Assembly: GCA_036850595.1 (NCBI GenBank)
Contig: CM072162.1
Coordinates: 18,839,758 to 18,903,757 of the forward strand
Reading direction: 5' to 3'
Length of the DNA: 64,000 nt
Source of the DNA: Rhyacichthys aspro
Taxonomy: Eukaryota; Chordata; Actinopteri; Gobiiformes; Rhyacichthyidae
Every line of letters begins with the position of its first letter. Positions within the stretch are counted from its first letter, which is position 1. Below the pieces are notes generated by a model, which was not told the origin of the DNA, ran no database searches, and worked only from the letters and a program-made list of their open reading frames with translations. Positions 12,601 to 21,935 of this stretch are shown here, one piece after another. Position numbers and translations under genes: made by a program.

Positions 12601-13035
12601 TGAGAGAAAGTTACAACCCTAACCTCATAAGAATATTATTTTTTCCAATAGGAGTGTTTAAATTGGAGTTCTTGATTTGACCAAAGACAACAGACTTTTT
12701 ATTTATTTCTATTTATCTTTTTCTAAAAGTACTCAAATACTTTTCAAACACATCTAGAGTATAATGTAATCATGAACTTGTTCTAAATTGAGCCTGTACT
12801 TGTTTTTTAGGGTGGGACGCAGGAAAGTGTGGCCGCCTACAGGAACTTATCGTTCGAGGAAGTTGTGCATGAACTCATTAAACAGAAAGAGGTGGTGAAG
12901 AAGAAGGACGCTCACATCCGAGAGCTGGAAAACTACATCGACAACCTGCTCGTGCGCGTCATGGAGGAGACGCCCAGCATTCTGCGGACGCCTTACGAAC
13001 CCAAAAAGAAGGCGGGAAAACTCGGTAAAAAGTAG
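3248..13035 (+). CDS. rab11fip2: rab11fip2, Rab11 family-interacting protein 2 (spliced gene span)
   Basis: This is the whole coding span of a class I Rab11-FIP. The protein binds GTP-loaded Rab11 on recycling endosomes, links to myosin Vb, binds acidic lipids through its N-terminal C2 domain, and contacts EH-domain proteins through NPF motifs. Proposed coding exons are 3248-3600, 6894-7303, 8010-8367, 9717-9786 (candidate) and 12811-13035. They sum to 1416 bases, that is 471 residues plus stop, against 512 in the human protein as I recall it. Phases chain exactly: 2, 1, 2, 0. Order of parts: C2 domain (about residues 14-118), basic linker with the RNNMTASMFDLSMK block, HSMSDL block, three NPF motifs, coiled-coil Rab11-binding domain. 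Identity is secure from the C2 and C-terminal matches. Only exon 4 is uncertain. Confidence 0.93.
3601..5224 (+). other. rab11fip2 intron 1, 5' part, AT-rich
   Basis: This is intronic AT-rich sequence after the exon 1 donor. I see no coding potential, repeat family or convincing regulatory cluster in it. Confidence 0.5.
5225..5900. promoter_or_regulatory. Candidate conserved regulatory block in intron 1
   Basis: About 650 bp of clearly higher GC and complexity stand out from AT-rich intron on both sides. A bicoid/OTX-class site, GGCTAATCCC, lies at 5476-5485, and homeodomain-like TAAT cores are nearby. Several frames are open on the minus strand (up to 121 codons), but none looks like a known protein and they overlap each other. 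The texture is that of a vertebrate conserved non-coding element. Conservation was not tested. Confidence 0.35.
5901..6285. other. rab11fip2 intron 1, middle, AT-rich
   Basis: AT-rich intronic sequence with no recognisable element. Confidence 0.4.
6286..6510. promoter_or_regulatory. Second candidate regulatory block in intron 1
   Basis: This is a compact higher-complexity patch. It has a SOX-type GAACAAAGG at 6397-6405, paired CAATT motifs, and a CATTAGCAT segment near 6320. It lies about 400 bp upstream of exon 2. The function is inferred from texture only. Confidence 0.3.
6894..7303 (+). CDS. rab11fip2: rab11fip2 coding exon 2 (C2 end and phosphosite linker)
   Basis: The acceptor is CATTTTAG at 6886-6893 and the donor is GGAG|GTGAGG at 7304. 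The exon encodes residues 118-254 plus one base. It starts with DWYTLESK, matching human EWFRLESK at the end of the C2 domain, followed by the near-invariant IQFMRNNMTASMFDLSMK. Next come a basic KLKNKMKGRK stretch and SDTSSAILP. HSMSDL follows, with its first serine at residue 231. That serine aligns with human Ser227, the reported MARK2/Par1b phosphorylation site. The linker between is fish-specific in composition (Pro/Gln-rich near 7135-7180). The open frame extends upstream to 6721, but that part is intron. Confidence 0.93.
7304..8009 (+). other. rab11fip2 intron 2
   Basis: A 706-bp AT-rich intron with GT at 7304 and AG at 8008-8009. Nothing else is visible. A CAG at 7937-7939 is an unused acceptor-like site, since the sequence after it is soon closed. 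Confidence 0.7.
8010..8367 (+). CDS. rab11fip2: rab11fip2 coding exon 3 (NPF-motif region)
   Basis: This exon encodes residues 255-373 plus two bases. The acceptor is TTCGTAG at 8003-8009. It holds GHGDPFTDITDALPQKYATL (compare human NDPFTNVTASLPQKFATL) and EKVSLLERVTGKKEGRK (human EKVSLFERVTGKKDSRR). Three NPF motifs are at residues 300-302, 354-356 and 365-367. NPF motifs bind EH domains, such as Reps1 and EHD proteins in the FIP2 literature. GC content is much higher than in the flanking introns. The donor, CCGAG|GTTCAC at 8368, is weak but is the only GT that keeps the alignment. Confidence 0.9.
8368..9039 (+). other. rab11fip2 intron 3, AT-rich part
   Basis: Very AT-rich sequence with TATATA-type runs near 8700-8730. 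No coding or regulatory signal is seen. Confidence 0.5.
9040..9440. promoter_or_regulatory. Candidate regulatory block in intron 3
   Basis: About 400 bp of mixed composition stand out from the AT-rich intron. There is an inverted repeat AGAGGGC (9300-9306) / GCCCTCT (9324-9330) around a GC-rich loop, and CCAATTAACC near 9369. No protein is recognised in any frame. The call as a conserved element is from texture. Confidence 0.33.
9717..9786 (+). CDS. rab11fip2: Candidate rab11fip2 exon 4 (frame-restoring)
   Basis: Exon 3 ends in phase 2 and exon 5 starts in phase 0, so they cannot join directly. This segment has a strong acceptor (a pyrimidine-rich tract then TTGCAG at 9711-9716), a fair donor (AAA|GTCAGT at 9787), and a length of 70, which is 1 modulo 3 as required. 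It adds 24 residues (SDRKSAATEDGTFGQRKDNA then NKKK). The total between NPFISNYKP and AAYRNL is then about 33 residues, close to the roughly 34 in human. The sequence does not resemble the human segment, which carries an NPF here. An alternative is use of an internal AG at 12826-12827 as the exon 5 acceptor, or an exon I missed. Confidence 0.45.
9787..10219 (+). other. rab11fip2 intron 4, 5' part
   Basis: AT-rich intronic sequence with no recognisable element. The stretch between 9440 and 9716, upstream of the candidate exon, is similar. Confidence 0.4.
10220..10720. promoter_or_regulatory. Candidate regulatory block in intron 4 (a)
   Basis: A high-complexity, GC-richer block. TAATTAA at 10398-10404 is fused to a Runx-like AACCACA at 10403-10409. 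Other TAAT/ATTA cores occur around 10470-10560 and 10615. No coding signature is seen. The texture is that of a vertebrate non-coding conserved element. Confidence 0.38.
10721..11200. other. rab11fip2 intron 4, AT-rich part
   Basis: AT-rich intronic sequence. Nothing is recognised. Confidence 0.4.
11371..11425. repeat. Copy of a dispersed short repeat, AATGGGTGACGTCACAG type
   Basis: AATGGGTGACGTCACAGTCA at 11371-11390 recurs with one or two changes at 38851-38870, and partly at 63229-63246 and 36907-36920. This motif and its following ~30 bp look like the end of a dispersed fish repeat. It also contains a perfect TGACGTCA, so a CRE is the alternative reading. Repeat bounds are not clear. 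Confidence 0.35.
11640..12300. promoter_or_regulatory. Candidate regulatory block in intron 4 (b)
   Basis: About 650 bp with dense homeodomain-type cores: CATTAAAAACGATTACAG near 11769, CCAATTAGCC near 12169, CTAATTAGTTC near 12241. There are also GC-rich patches near 11820-11840 (ACCGCGCCGCTCGG). Low-complexity runs are absent. It is one of the strongest conserved-element-like stretches inside the gene and could serve a neighbouring developmental gene rather than rab11fip2. Conservation was not tested. Confidence 0.4.
12301..12810 (+). other. rab11fip2 intron 4, 3' end
   Basis: AT-rich sequence ending in the exon 5 acceptor TGTTTTTTAG at 12801-12810. Nothing else is seen. Confidence 0.55.
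12811..13035 (+). CDS. rab11fip2: rab11fip2 last coding exon (Rab11-binding domain)
   Basis: This exon encodes residues 398-471 and a TAG stop at 13033-13035. AAYRNLSFEEVVHELIKQKE begins the C-terminal coiled coil. YIDNLLVRVMEETPSILR at residues 439-456 is the Rab11-binding core and is identical to the human sequence as I recall it. It forms the parallel coiled-coil dimer that binds two Rab11-GTP molecules. The tail is lysine-rich (PKKKAGKLGKK). The same C-terminal region is used for myosin Vb contact in mammals. The acceptor at 12810 gives phase 0 and a short GGTQESV lead-in. Confidence 0.95.
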   Translation, partial: GGTQESVAAYRNLSFEEVVHELIKQKEVVKKKDAHIRELENYIDNLLVRVMEETPSILRTPYEPKKKAGKLGKK

Positions 13036-16000
13036 AAAGCAAAGACTCTTATGGGAAAAGGCTTAGTGGGAGCTTGATTTATCATTATTATGTGGAAAAT
13101 AAGTGGGAACAAATGGGGCTGAGGGACGCCAAATTTAGTTATCTTGAGTTTTTAATGAATGAATGTAGTTTTTATAGATATTTTAATGGTTTGGTTACTT
13201 TAGTGAATGTGTATTTGAAGCCTTTTTTGGCAAGAATCACATTTCTATTTTCATGCTTTTTGCTTTATACAAAATTGTTTTTAGGTACTGACACAAACTT
13301 TTACAAGGTAGTATTTACATTTTGCACCTGTAAACTCAATGCCTATGTTACATGCACTGGCTGTCGTCATGCAAAACGAGCAAAGTTAGTCGAAATTATG
13401 TTTACCTAATGGTGTAATCCATTTGAATCTGTAATTATTCTGTTAACACTCATGCACACGTCTTACATTTGGCTCTTCCCTGAACACATTGAGCAGAGGC
13501 AGCTCCTTTCTGCTGCAGATGTGGATGAACTCTGCTCCTCCCTTTGCCCTAAATGAATCATTTTCAGGTATTTTCTTTTACAGGAAACAGTGCTACAGAA
13601 GGATATCACTGGGTAGCATCTGCGAGTCTGGTTTGTCTCAAGAAAGAGTCGTCAGCTTTCAAAAAAACAAAAAAAACGAACAAGCGTACATTTCTATCAT
13701 GAATTACTGGAGTTGTCTTAATTTTTATTTATGGAGACTATCTCACGTTAAGTGCAATAATCATATGTTTAGCGTGTTGCTTTAAAATCTGCTGTTAATC
13801 TTTTTGTTTACATTTTAATCATGTCTTAGATTTACGCAAAAAGCCTGGATTCTGTGTTACGACCTGCCTTCTTCCTCGACTTTAAATCAATTGTGTTATG
13901 GTACTAAGCTGCACTTATTAACGTTAAGGTACTTTGGTGTTAAAACACTACTGGACCCAGGTACCCGTTACAATGAACATTTAAACGATGAAATGATTGT
14001 GTATTTGACCATTCATTTTATTACAGTAGGTCCCATAGTTGTTTCTATGTTTACATTTTTAATCTAAAATGTATCCACGAATTTATTATGTCATGTAACT
14101 CAGTATTTCCATCATTTCTTCTACTTATCTACGTCACGTTGCTTGAAAATTTATCACTTTTGATGCATGTTTTTGGACTAAATTATTAAAAAAAAGGCAA
14201 GACTTGAGAGTAACTTTTACATTTGGACTTTCCACAATCGATTTTTGTGCTCTAGTGGCCTGTTATAACATTACTACAGTCTTTATGAAGGATATTTGCA
14301 CACATTGGTACTGCATTGACTATATATTCATTTGCAACATATTGTGCAGCACCTATAACTATTCTTTATCTTCCTGTACGAGACGGCCACTTAACAGAAA
14401 TAACTTCAAAATATTTTCTCACAAACATTGTTCACTTTCACTTTGTGCTTCTTTAGAAAAGCACTACTGCTTAGGTTTACATTTGTTTTCCAGTTTGAAT
14501 GGAAAGCAGCTTCACGTGCAGTGTTAAAACATATTTTATATTAAGATTTACGTATAGTAGTCGGTGTCACCACGTTTAATGTTATTTACAGCATCTCTAA
14601 CTACCTTCTACATGTCACTGGGTTTTCTTATTATTTAAAAGTACTATGTGTCTTAGATACTTCCCAGTCTTTGATTAGGTGACCTTTACACTGTATGATA
14701 CCAAATCACGAGTGAGACTAAGTGCTATTCACTGTATATGAATAATATCAGCAGTCACAATCACATTGAATTCATGAATGTTTCCCCTTTAAGAAGCCCA
14801 TTTCATCTGTTCAAAACCTACACGGCCAAACCTTCCTGCAGCTGAATGTACTTTTCTTTGGCTGTTTTTCTATTTATTATGATATTCTTTGCAAGGCTCC
14901 TGAACCTTGTTTGTCTTTACGTATGTGGTACTTCCAAAGAGATTTCATTTGCTTCCTCTTTTATTTTATTATTGTGAAGCATATGTCTGCTTTTTTTCCT
15001 GCCAGCATATGTTTTACAAAGCAAAAAATGAAACTGTTTTTAAAAGTGTAACTGCTACTTGAGAAGATTTGTGGAAAATGATCTGTTTTTCATTACGGAA
15101 GAGCTTCTCACTGATGCCTTGTAAACTAACGTCTCCTCGTGTTACGGGCTTCACCGACTGCTTTAACTCGTATTTGTAGATGGTTATGGACCTTTTTTGA
15201 TCTCACACTTCTTCTGTTGTAAATATTGTACAGACACTTTGTAAACTCGCTCTGAAAAGGCTTGATTCAAACAAAATGCCACAAATAACACACATTGTCT
15301 TCGTGTCATCTTATTAGCACCTACATTGTCAATGGCAATGTAAGATTTATTGATCAGTATGTTCATCTTTGGTATGTATATGTTGATTTGCAGCGCTATT
15401 GTCCAAATTTTGCCCCACAACACACGTCTGTAGGGATTTGTACACCTGCCTCCAGTTGAACTGTGTGAATTACGAGCTGGTGATAACGTCTGCGAAAAGT
15501 ACATGTTGAACATATTTGTGCCCTGAGGTTATTGAGTTCAAATGAAAAACAAGACAGTTCAAATTAATTATGATTTTTTTTTTGCTTTATTGCTATATTT
15601 GCTTTATGCCTCATTTATTTTTACACATCGGGCTCTGATTGTAAAGCATTTTCCAATCATTTTAGCGCGGCTTTGTAAATTGTTGCATTGTGAAAAACGC
15701 ATCATTATTTTATCCATTTGCATAATTTTGCTCACTCTAATAATGGAAGTGTTTATGGATGCAAAAATTAATGTGCTCTGGGGCAACATTTACTGTAAAA
15801 CTAGGTCTTAATAATTGTATTTTCATTTTCTTCTTCCACTGTTTTAATGCTGACATTGCTGTTAAACCGAGTCAGATTTTGCATTCCTCGTCCGGCAGGT
15901 CTTTTGCTGACAATACGATGCTGTTCGCTGTAGGCCTTCAGCTGCTACTGATACTTTGGTTAAATCCAGACTGTGCTGCTAAAGCGGTGCACAGTTTGAA

Positions 16001-17145
16001 GCACTGATGGCTCTGTTTACAAAAGAGCTCACTGGATGTTTAAGCTTCAAAGTTATTGAAATGTATGGAGCAAGAGGCAAACACTGATGCAAAACGTCTT
16101 CCCTGTTCATTCTGAGACGCTCATGATTAAATTATAGATTTATATTTGAAGGTATTATGATTGTTCCTTAGTCCTGATACTACTTTTTCCAGTATGAGAA
16201 CAACACACAAATGCCAGCACTTTGTTGATATCTCTGATGACTTTAGCAGTGTCATTTTTGGAGTTTGCGCTACTTTTATGATCTTAATTTGCTGTAAAAT
16301 GTCTCCAAACAGTGCTTTTTACAGAGAATAGGGAACAGAAAATCACACTGCAGCAAGTAAAGTGCTCATATGGCAGTAATGGAGGAGGTCACATGAGTAA
16401 AAGTACTGTTGGTGACAGGACAACACTAGTTTTTTCCCAAAAGCCCATTGTTTTGCCATCTTTTTCTCTGCTCATTGTAAAAGTGTAAAAGTTGGCTTCC
16501 ACCACTTTGATGGAAAAAAAATCTCTACATCAAAAAAGCCACATCAATATTTTTTTCTTCTGTGTTGCATTTCACGATAGAGCTTTTGTCGGACCAAAAA
16601 TCAGCGGTTTTGTTTGGACTACAATCCTCTGGACCTTTCACACTGTAGACCTGGACCAAACTGGAAAAAGGACTTAGTGGATTGTGTTTTGTCACAGTGG
16701 AGGAAACCAACTTCTGTAAAAGTTATTTAATATTTGAAAAACAGAAGACCACAACAACACAAGCTGTTTTTGGCTCATACATTGTCAACATTTTCATCTA
16801 TGCTATGTTAAACTTGAGTCATAAGCTGGAATATGGAATGGTGTTATAATGTTATTTAATTCTTTCCGAAGGTGTCCAATATGCAAGGATATGAATGTGC
16901 GGCTGTGATAATGTCGGCTCTTTCTCATTGAGAGCACATTAACGATGATATAGTACTGTATATTGTAGCTTCTTGATGCTGGAAACTAATTATGTGCCAA
17001 TGAAAGCACGGATTCAGAAGAAAACTGAATTTAGTCTAGTGTTTCTTCACTTTTCAAACATTAATTTCAATGTATCACTGGATGAAAGGCGCAATCAAGG
17101 TTGTATTGGACTTTTCAATAAACCCACTTTAATGAAAACTGTTGT
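13036..17145 (+). other. rab11fip2: Probable long 3'UTR of rab11fip2
   Basis: About 4.1 kb follow the stop without a clear AATAAA until 17117-17122. That hexamer is followed by a GT-rich stretch (GTTGTGG near 17141), a fair cleavage site. The interval is U-rich. It carries a Pumilio-type TGTAAATA at 15218-15225 and several TTTTTATTT-like stretches. An ATTAAA near 14185 and another near 16125 could be earlier poly(A) signals. Several open frames of 60-110 codons lie here, but none is recognisable. Human RAB11FIP2 also has a long 3'UTR. Confidence 0.5.
17117..17122 (+). terminator. Candidate poly(A) signal of rab11fip2
   Basis: AATAAA with a GT-rich downstream element within about 25 bases. 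It is the first canonical hexamer I find after the stop codon on the + strand. Confidence 0.45.
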
Positions 17146-17184
17146 GGATTTTCATTTGAAGGTGAAACAATTACACAACACACT

Positions 17185-17720
17185 TTAACTTTACATTTAG
17201 CTGCTGGTTGAGTTAATCAGCCATGTAAATCAAATGCAAATCTTCTATAAAGTGGATTACTATTCATCTGTCCCTTTGATTTAGCACCTGTCCTGCCGTT
17301 GAAGTAAAAAGCTCTTCTTAATTAACTCTGATAAGACTTTGATTAGAGCTTTTTAATTGTGCCGGTTTGTGTCACACTTTTGTTTTCCCTCAGCTAAAAG
17401 CGGCTCTTCCTTTTGTTCTGGAGAAATTCCCATGCCTCTTTTGAGCTGAAAAGAGAAGAGGTATCGTTTGACAACTGAGAAGCGAGATTGCTTGTTAAAA
17501 GTCCACTCTAATTTGCCTATGTGTGCCGCAGGACTGTGTGAAATCTCGGGGGAAAAGAAACACTTGTGTTGTTTACCAGCTCGTGCTTTGAGGCTCGGGT
17601 TGCCTCCCCGTCACCCCTCCATGAAGCAGGTTACAACATGACCTCTCCCCTGTCACCTCCGTCCAGTCTCTGAAGAGGCTCCCAGCACACGACACCCACC
17701 ATAAATTTAACAGTAACCAC
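17185..17720. promoter_or_regulatory. Candidate regulatory block just 3' of rab11fip2
   Basis: The block contains a perfect POU octamer ATGCAAAT at 17234-17241 and TTAATTAA at 17318-17325, with further ATTAG and TTAATTG cores near 17342-17358. Composition shifts from UTR-like to mixed exactly here. A GC-richer end (17575-17690) is also present. The role is inferred. Confidence 0.4.
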
Positions 17721-18870
17721 AGACTCTGAAAGGAAGGGAAAAAAGTCCATTTCCTAAACAGAACCTGAGACAGAAATATACAAGCTAAATGTATGAGTGG
17801 AGTCAAACTCACATTGACAAAGAGTAGTAAATGAGAATCATATGAAGGGCCAAAATATGTGAGCAGGTAATTAGCCTTAGCTTCAAACTGCAAATCCATG
17901 CCTTTAGAGCATATCAGCAGCTTTACCTCCTGCAATAAAACCCAGAGGAAAATAGGTGAAAAAAAAATACACACAATGTATCTGCTTCATATTTACGATT
18001 GTGTTCTTAAAACATAACATGTACGCTTTAAATATGTATTTTTCCAACACAGACAAAAGAAAAATGAGTTTTGCCACGTCAGAACTGCAGTAACATAGTT
18101 TATTCAACAAAAGATATTCAGTATTTACCAAGAGATCAAACTATTAATGAAATACTATTTAGCCTGCGTCAGGTGTCCATCTGTCTTTAACAAAAAACAG
18201 ATACATTGCTGTTAACATAAAGCTATTTGTAATTACAAATTGTTTACTTTCATGCACTAGCTTCTTACATCCATCGAACAAGGTCAAAAACATACACCAT
18301 GTTTCTCAAATGTATGAAAGTCATCATGAAAAATGACAGAGACATAAATCAATATTTCCAAAGCCAATAACTCACAAACACACAAGTAAAACACAAGCAC
18401 AAACACGCTCAATTACTGACTAATTTAATAATTAATATACAGCCTATTTTTATTATGAAAACAATAATTCAAAAAGGGCCAGAGACTGTGGGCTGAGTAA
18501 GTGTTTTGAAAGTGCTGGTTTTGACCCATGGGTTTTTAGTTTGACCAATATTATGCAGTGGTGTCAAACTGTTTTACTAATATACTAGTTATGGATGTAA
18601 AATAACCAAGTCAATGGCTAGAGATATTGGTTATTGACCCCTTGTATGTTTAAATATAATGTGTATCTTTATTACAATTGTTGATTACATTTTACTGTAA
18701 TTTTGTTCCTATGTAGCATCATTAGTCACTTTTCATTCTGAACGTATTTGTGTGGTGTTGTTCTATGTTTTATTATGGTCTGCACTGACCAGCTACATCG
18801 AAATCTTTCTCCAAACAAAAGAAACCTTCCCAAGAACTGAATTTAAGCTTTGTACCTCGAGTCTGACGCA
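17721..18870. other. AT-rich intergenic stretch
   Basis: No gene is seen. At 18556, CAGTGGTGTCAAACT resembles a hAT-type terminal motif, but no partner end is clear. Confidence 0.35.
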
Positions 18871-19690
18871 TTCTTTAAAGGATTAAAGAAAGTCACAGCA
18901 GACAGTTCTGTTTATGAGTTAAGACTTGTTGTCGTTTACAGGATTAGCAGCAAGCATCATGATGAATTTTTTAGCTCCCTATGTTAACTTATCGGCTGCC
19001 TTGGGTGACATCGAACACAAATAAGTGTGTAATTGGGCTTTATGTAGGTGTCACCTGTTGTATTCATAAGCTAATTGGCACAGTCATTGTCATCCTCACA
19101 GTCATCAGCAGATTGAATTTCACACATGAGGCGTGTGCGTCCGCGGCACGTGTCATCTGAGTGCCTCCTAAATTAAAGCCCATTAGCTCTTTGTGCTTTA
19201 TATCATATTGCTGTAATTTGAGGAAATTTCCAACAAATGTGTTATGTAAGATTGTGTGGTCGCATAAGGGCCCGAGCGTGCCAGAAAGGGCCACCCACCG
19301 GTCATCTGTACTGCCGTTTAAAAATGGATAAGCGTCACGGCCGGGATCAGTGTCACCAGCACGCGTCGCTCAATAGAAATGCCTCAGGCTTTGGAGAAAC
19401 TTACATGAGGTGAAACTGGGCAGATGGATGAGGTGTTTTAGGGAAAAAGCAGTCCTATTTGGGCAGCTGGCTTGAACTTGTTGGATGAGCGCGAGCCAGA
19501 TGTCAAGGTCAACCCCTCCCAGACTCCCGAGAGGTTTGGACCCCTCCCTCAGCAACAAACCCGGGCTGGTTATTGGACGGTTAATCTCAAAAGGTGCTTG
19601 AGATAAATCAGGTGTCAAACGTGCAGCACATCCAGCCTTTGTTCTTTGGAGTTGTCATTGTTTTCCTTTGATAGTGGCCACGCGTCTAGT
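18871..19690. promoter_or_regulatory. Candidate regulatory block (18.9-19.7 kb)
   Basis: Some 800 bp of mixed, GC-richer sequence. AGGTGTCACCTG at 19046-19057 is an E-box/T-box-like near-palindrome. It is followed by CTAATTGGCAC and GCCCATTAGC cores, and a CpG-bearing patch near 19140 and 19280-19370. The minus-strand open frames of 76 and 82 codons are not recognised. Confidence 0.38.
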
Positions 19691-20689
19691 ATCGGGTGAA
19701 CAAAGCCAGATGAAGACTAGAGGAAAGGGACGCACCGGTCAGAAGAGACGCAGGGATATAGTTGAAAAAGTTCATTTCCTCAAGTGGTAAATCGTGGCAT
19801 TGTGTAAAAAAAACAGCATAACTTTTCATTTTCAGTAACATTTAAGATCTAGATGGAAAAGTAGCAGGTTTTTGCATTGATTTTGTGAAATTGCTCTTGT
19901 GGCTCTTAAAAACACCCTTAATTTACATAACACAAAACAATATTTCGGTTTATTCACATAAGCCATTAGCATTAGCCTGTTTATCAGTTTCATTATTTAA
20001 CCAGCCCCTTCTTTGATAGTTGCTTCAAGGAACGTAAAACAGAACTGTCGTTATTTAAAATGTTTATTATTGCTGAAATGAGTTACATTAATGTGTCTCC
20101 TTTGCAGCCATGTTGCCAGTGATCGTGCTGGGGACCTCATTTCAATTGTGGTTCATGAAAATCTGATGAAAAGAGAATTGTAAAACCGTTTTGCCTTTCG
20201 TGAACGCACAAAACTGAGGGGTAGAGCTAAGAGGAAGGGCTAAGCGGAAGAAATGGGGTTGGGCCCACTCAGTTGTTTGTATCACAGTTGACTCATGTTC
20301 TATCATTATTGCACACTGTATAATATATTGCACATTTGATGCTGATATTAATTTAAGGCCTATAGCAAGCAAAAAAAGCTGGACAGGGAACATGTTTCCT
20401 AACTGTTCACATGAAAACAAACACTGAATCTTGAAACATGTCACATAAGCAGGAGTATGAGACTATGGTAAGCATCACTATAGTATAAGAACTGTAATAA
20501 AGTCAACTTATTATAGTTGCTGTAATTAACAACAATGGTAGAGTATATAACTGTATACATACGGAGATTGTACCAACCTTACAAAAGAAGACTTTCTAGA
20601 CTGTCTCATTTCTGTTCAGGACCACATCATACAAAAATTTAAATTTAGATCATCAGTTTAGGCTTTTTATTAACACATATTATTATTAT
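19691..20689. other. Intergenic, no clear feature
   Basis: AT-rich sequence. A 100-codon minus-strand frame at 20142-20444 matches nothing I know and lacks splice context. No repeat family is recognised. Confidence 0.35.
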
Positions 20690-20935
20690 TTGGTGTGCTG
20701 TGTGTTCTACAGGGTTTCTTGGTTTTGAAGCCCAGCAGCTCGTCAGACCACAGGCTGCAGAGTGACTGGTCTCATTATCACGGCCGGAGCTGCTCAGTGG
20801 CTGGGACTTCTCACCTAAAAACAAGGAAACATGAGCTGTCAGCGGGCCATAGGTATACATTGAGTTATTTTGCCTGTAAATGGCACCACAACGAGCCTGT
20901 GCGGGGATTAATGTTGTTTAAAACCAAAGAGAAAC
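20690..20935. promoter_or_regulatory. Candidate regulatory block (20.7-20.9 kb)
   Basis: A mixed-composition patch of about 240 bp with CAGCAGCTCG, GGCCGGAGCTGCTC and GGGATTAATG near 20906. It is directly adjacent to the MITE that follows. The call is by texture only. Confidence 0.28.
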
Positions 20936-20958
20936 AGTGTGAGATAATCTATTCTATA

Positions 20959-21342
20959 TGGAAGCCCTGAATGGCAAGCGAAAAAAAAATAAATCGGTGC
21001 ATCATTTGCGCTCCATTTCCTAAATGCTATTTTTTTTCTCCTGTTAATGGCTCCTGATTGGCAAAAAAAAACAAAAACAAAAAACCCCAAAACTCTGATT
21101 ATCCATTTCTAAGTTCGTTTTTATTTATTTCTTCTCATTATTGCCCCTGAAAGGCAAGGGAAAAAAATGTTTCCACTTGGCCCTGAACGGCCAGTGGCGC
21201 AACTCAATAAAAAAATAAAAAAATAAAAATTGGGGGAGCAACTCAATAAATACATTTTAAAAAATGATGGTGGCAATTCAAAAGTTCATTGTAGTTGATC
21301 ATGCGCTGCATTTTTTTTTACGCTTGCCATTCAGGGCTTCCA
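20959..21342. mobile_element. 384-bp MITE with 21-bp-class terminal inverted repeats
   Basis: The left end, GGAAGCCCTGAATGGCAAGC from 20960, is repeated inverted at the right end (GCTTGCCATTCAGGGCTTCC, 21322-21341). Both ends are flanked by TA (20957-20958 and 21343-21344), fitting a TA target duplication. Degenerate forms of the terminal motif recur inside near 21050, 21143 and 21180, giving irregular ~90-bp direct repeats. A smaller direct repeat, GCAACTCAATAAA, occurs near 21199 and 21238. There is no transposase, so it is non-autonomous. The TA flank suggests Tc1/mariner-like mobilisation, but the superfamily is not certain. Confidence 0.75.
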
Positions 21343-21654
21343 TACTTCTAATGATGGAGAAACGACAAAAAACATCAAATAAATGAATGTTATCATATTG
21401 GGAGTAAGTTATTGCAAAATCAAAGTGAAATAGTATCAAAAAGAAAGATGAAAGTTTGTTTTCAAAGATAAAGATGCGATAATAATTTTGCTATTTGTTA
21501 ATTTTGTGCTTCAAATGAGTTTAAACATGTGTTGTATTGTTGTTGCAGTGGGTTATTAAGGCCACAGGGTTCTCAGTTGTAGTTTGCTTTGGATAGATCA
21601 CATTAGAAGTTTAGTGCAATAGCTCTGTAAAGCCATGCTAAAACTAGAGTAATA
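21343..21654. other. AT-rich intergenic stretch
   Basis: No feature is recognised beyond the flank of the MITE. Confidence 0.35.
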
Positions 21655-21935
21655 CAATCAATCAATCAGTCATCTCCTGACTTCACAGCCCCAGAGCTCT
21701 GCAGGAATGCTGCTAAGCTGCAGATGTACCAGCCAAATTACTCCAGAGGGGAATTACCAGGCCATAAATCCCAACGTCAGGAGGATGGCTGCAGCCTATT
21801 TCACGGTAAAAAAAAAAAAAAATCCATTCAATTTGTTTCCATTACCTCCATAAAGAATGTCTCGCGGCTTACCTATCACTGCCGACAGATCTAAACACGC
21901 TCGCATCCAAACATAGTCTTGAATCACACCGAGCA
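21655..21935. promoter_or_regulatory. Candidate regulatory block (21.7-21.9 kb)
   Basis: Mixed composition with GCTGCTAAGCTGCAG, CCAAATTACTCCAG and GGGGAATTACCAGG. The block is interrupted by a 15-A run near 21809. Confidence 0.3.

Noticed and set aside
18556..18575. CAGTGGTGTCAAACT resembling a hAT end
   Set aside because: A single terminus-like motif without an opposite end.
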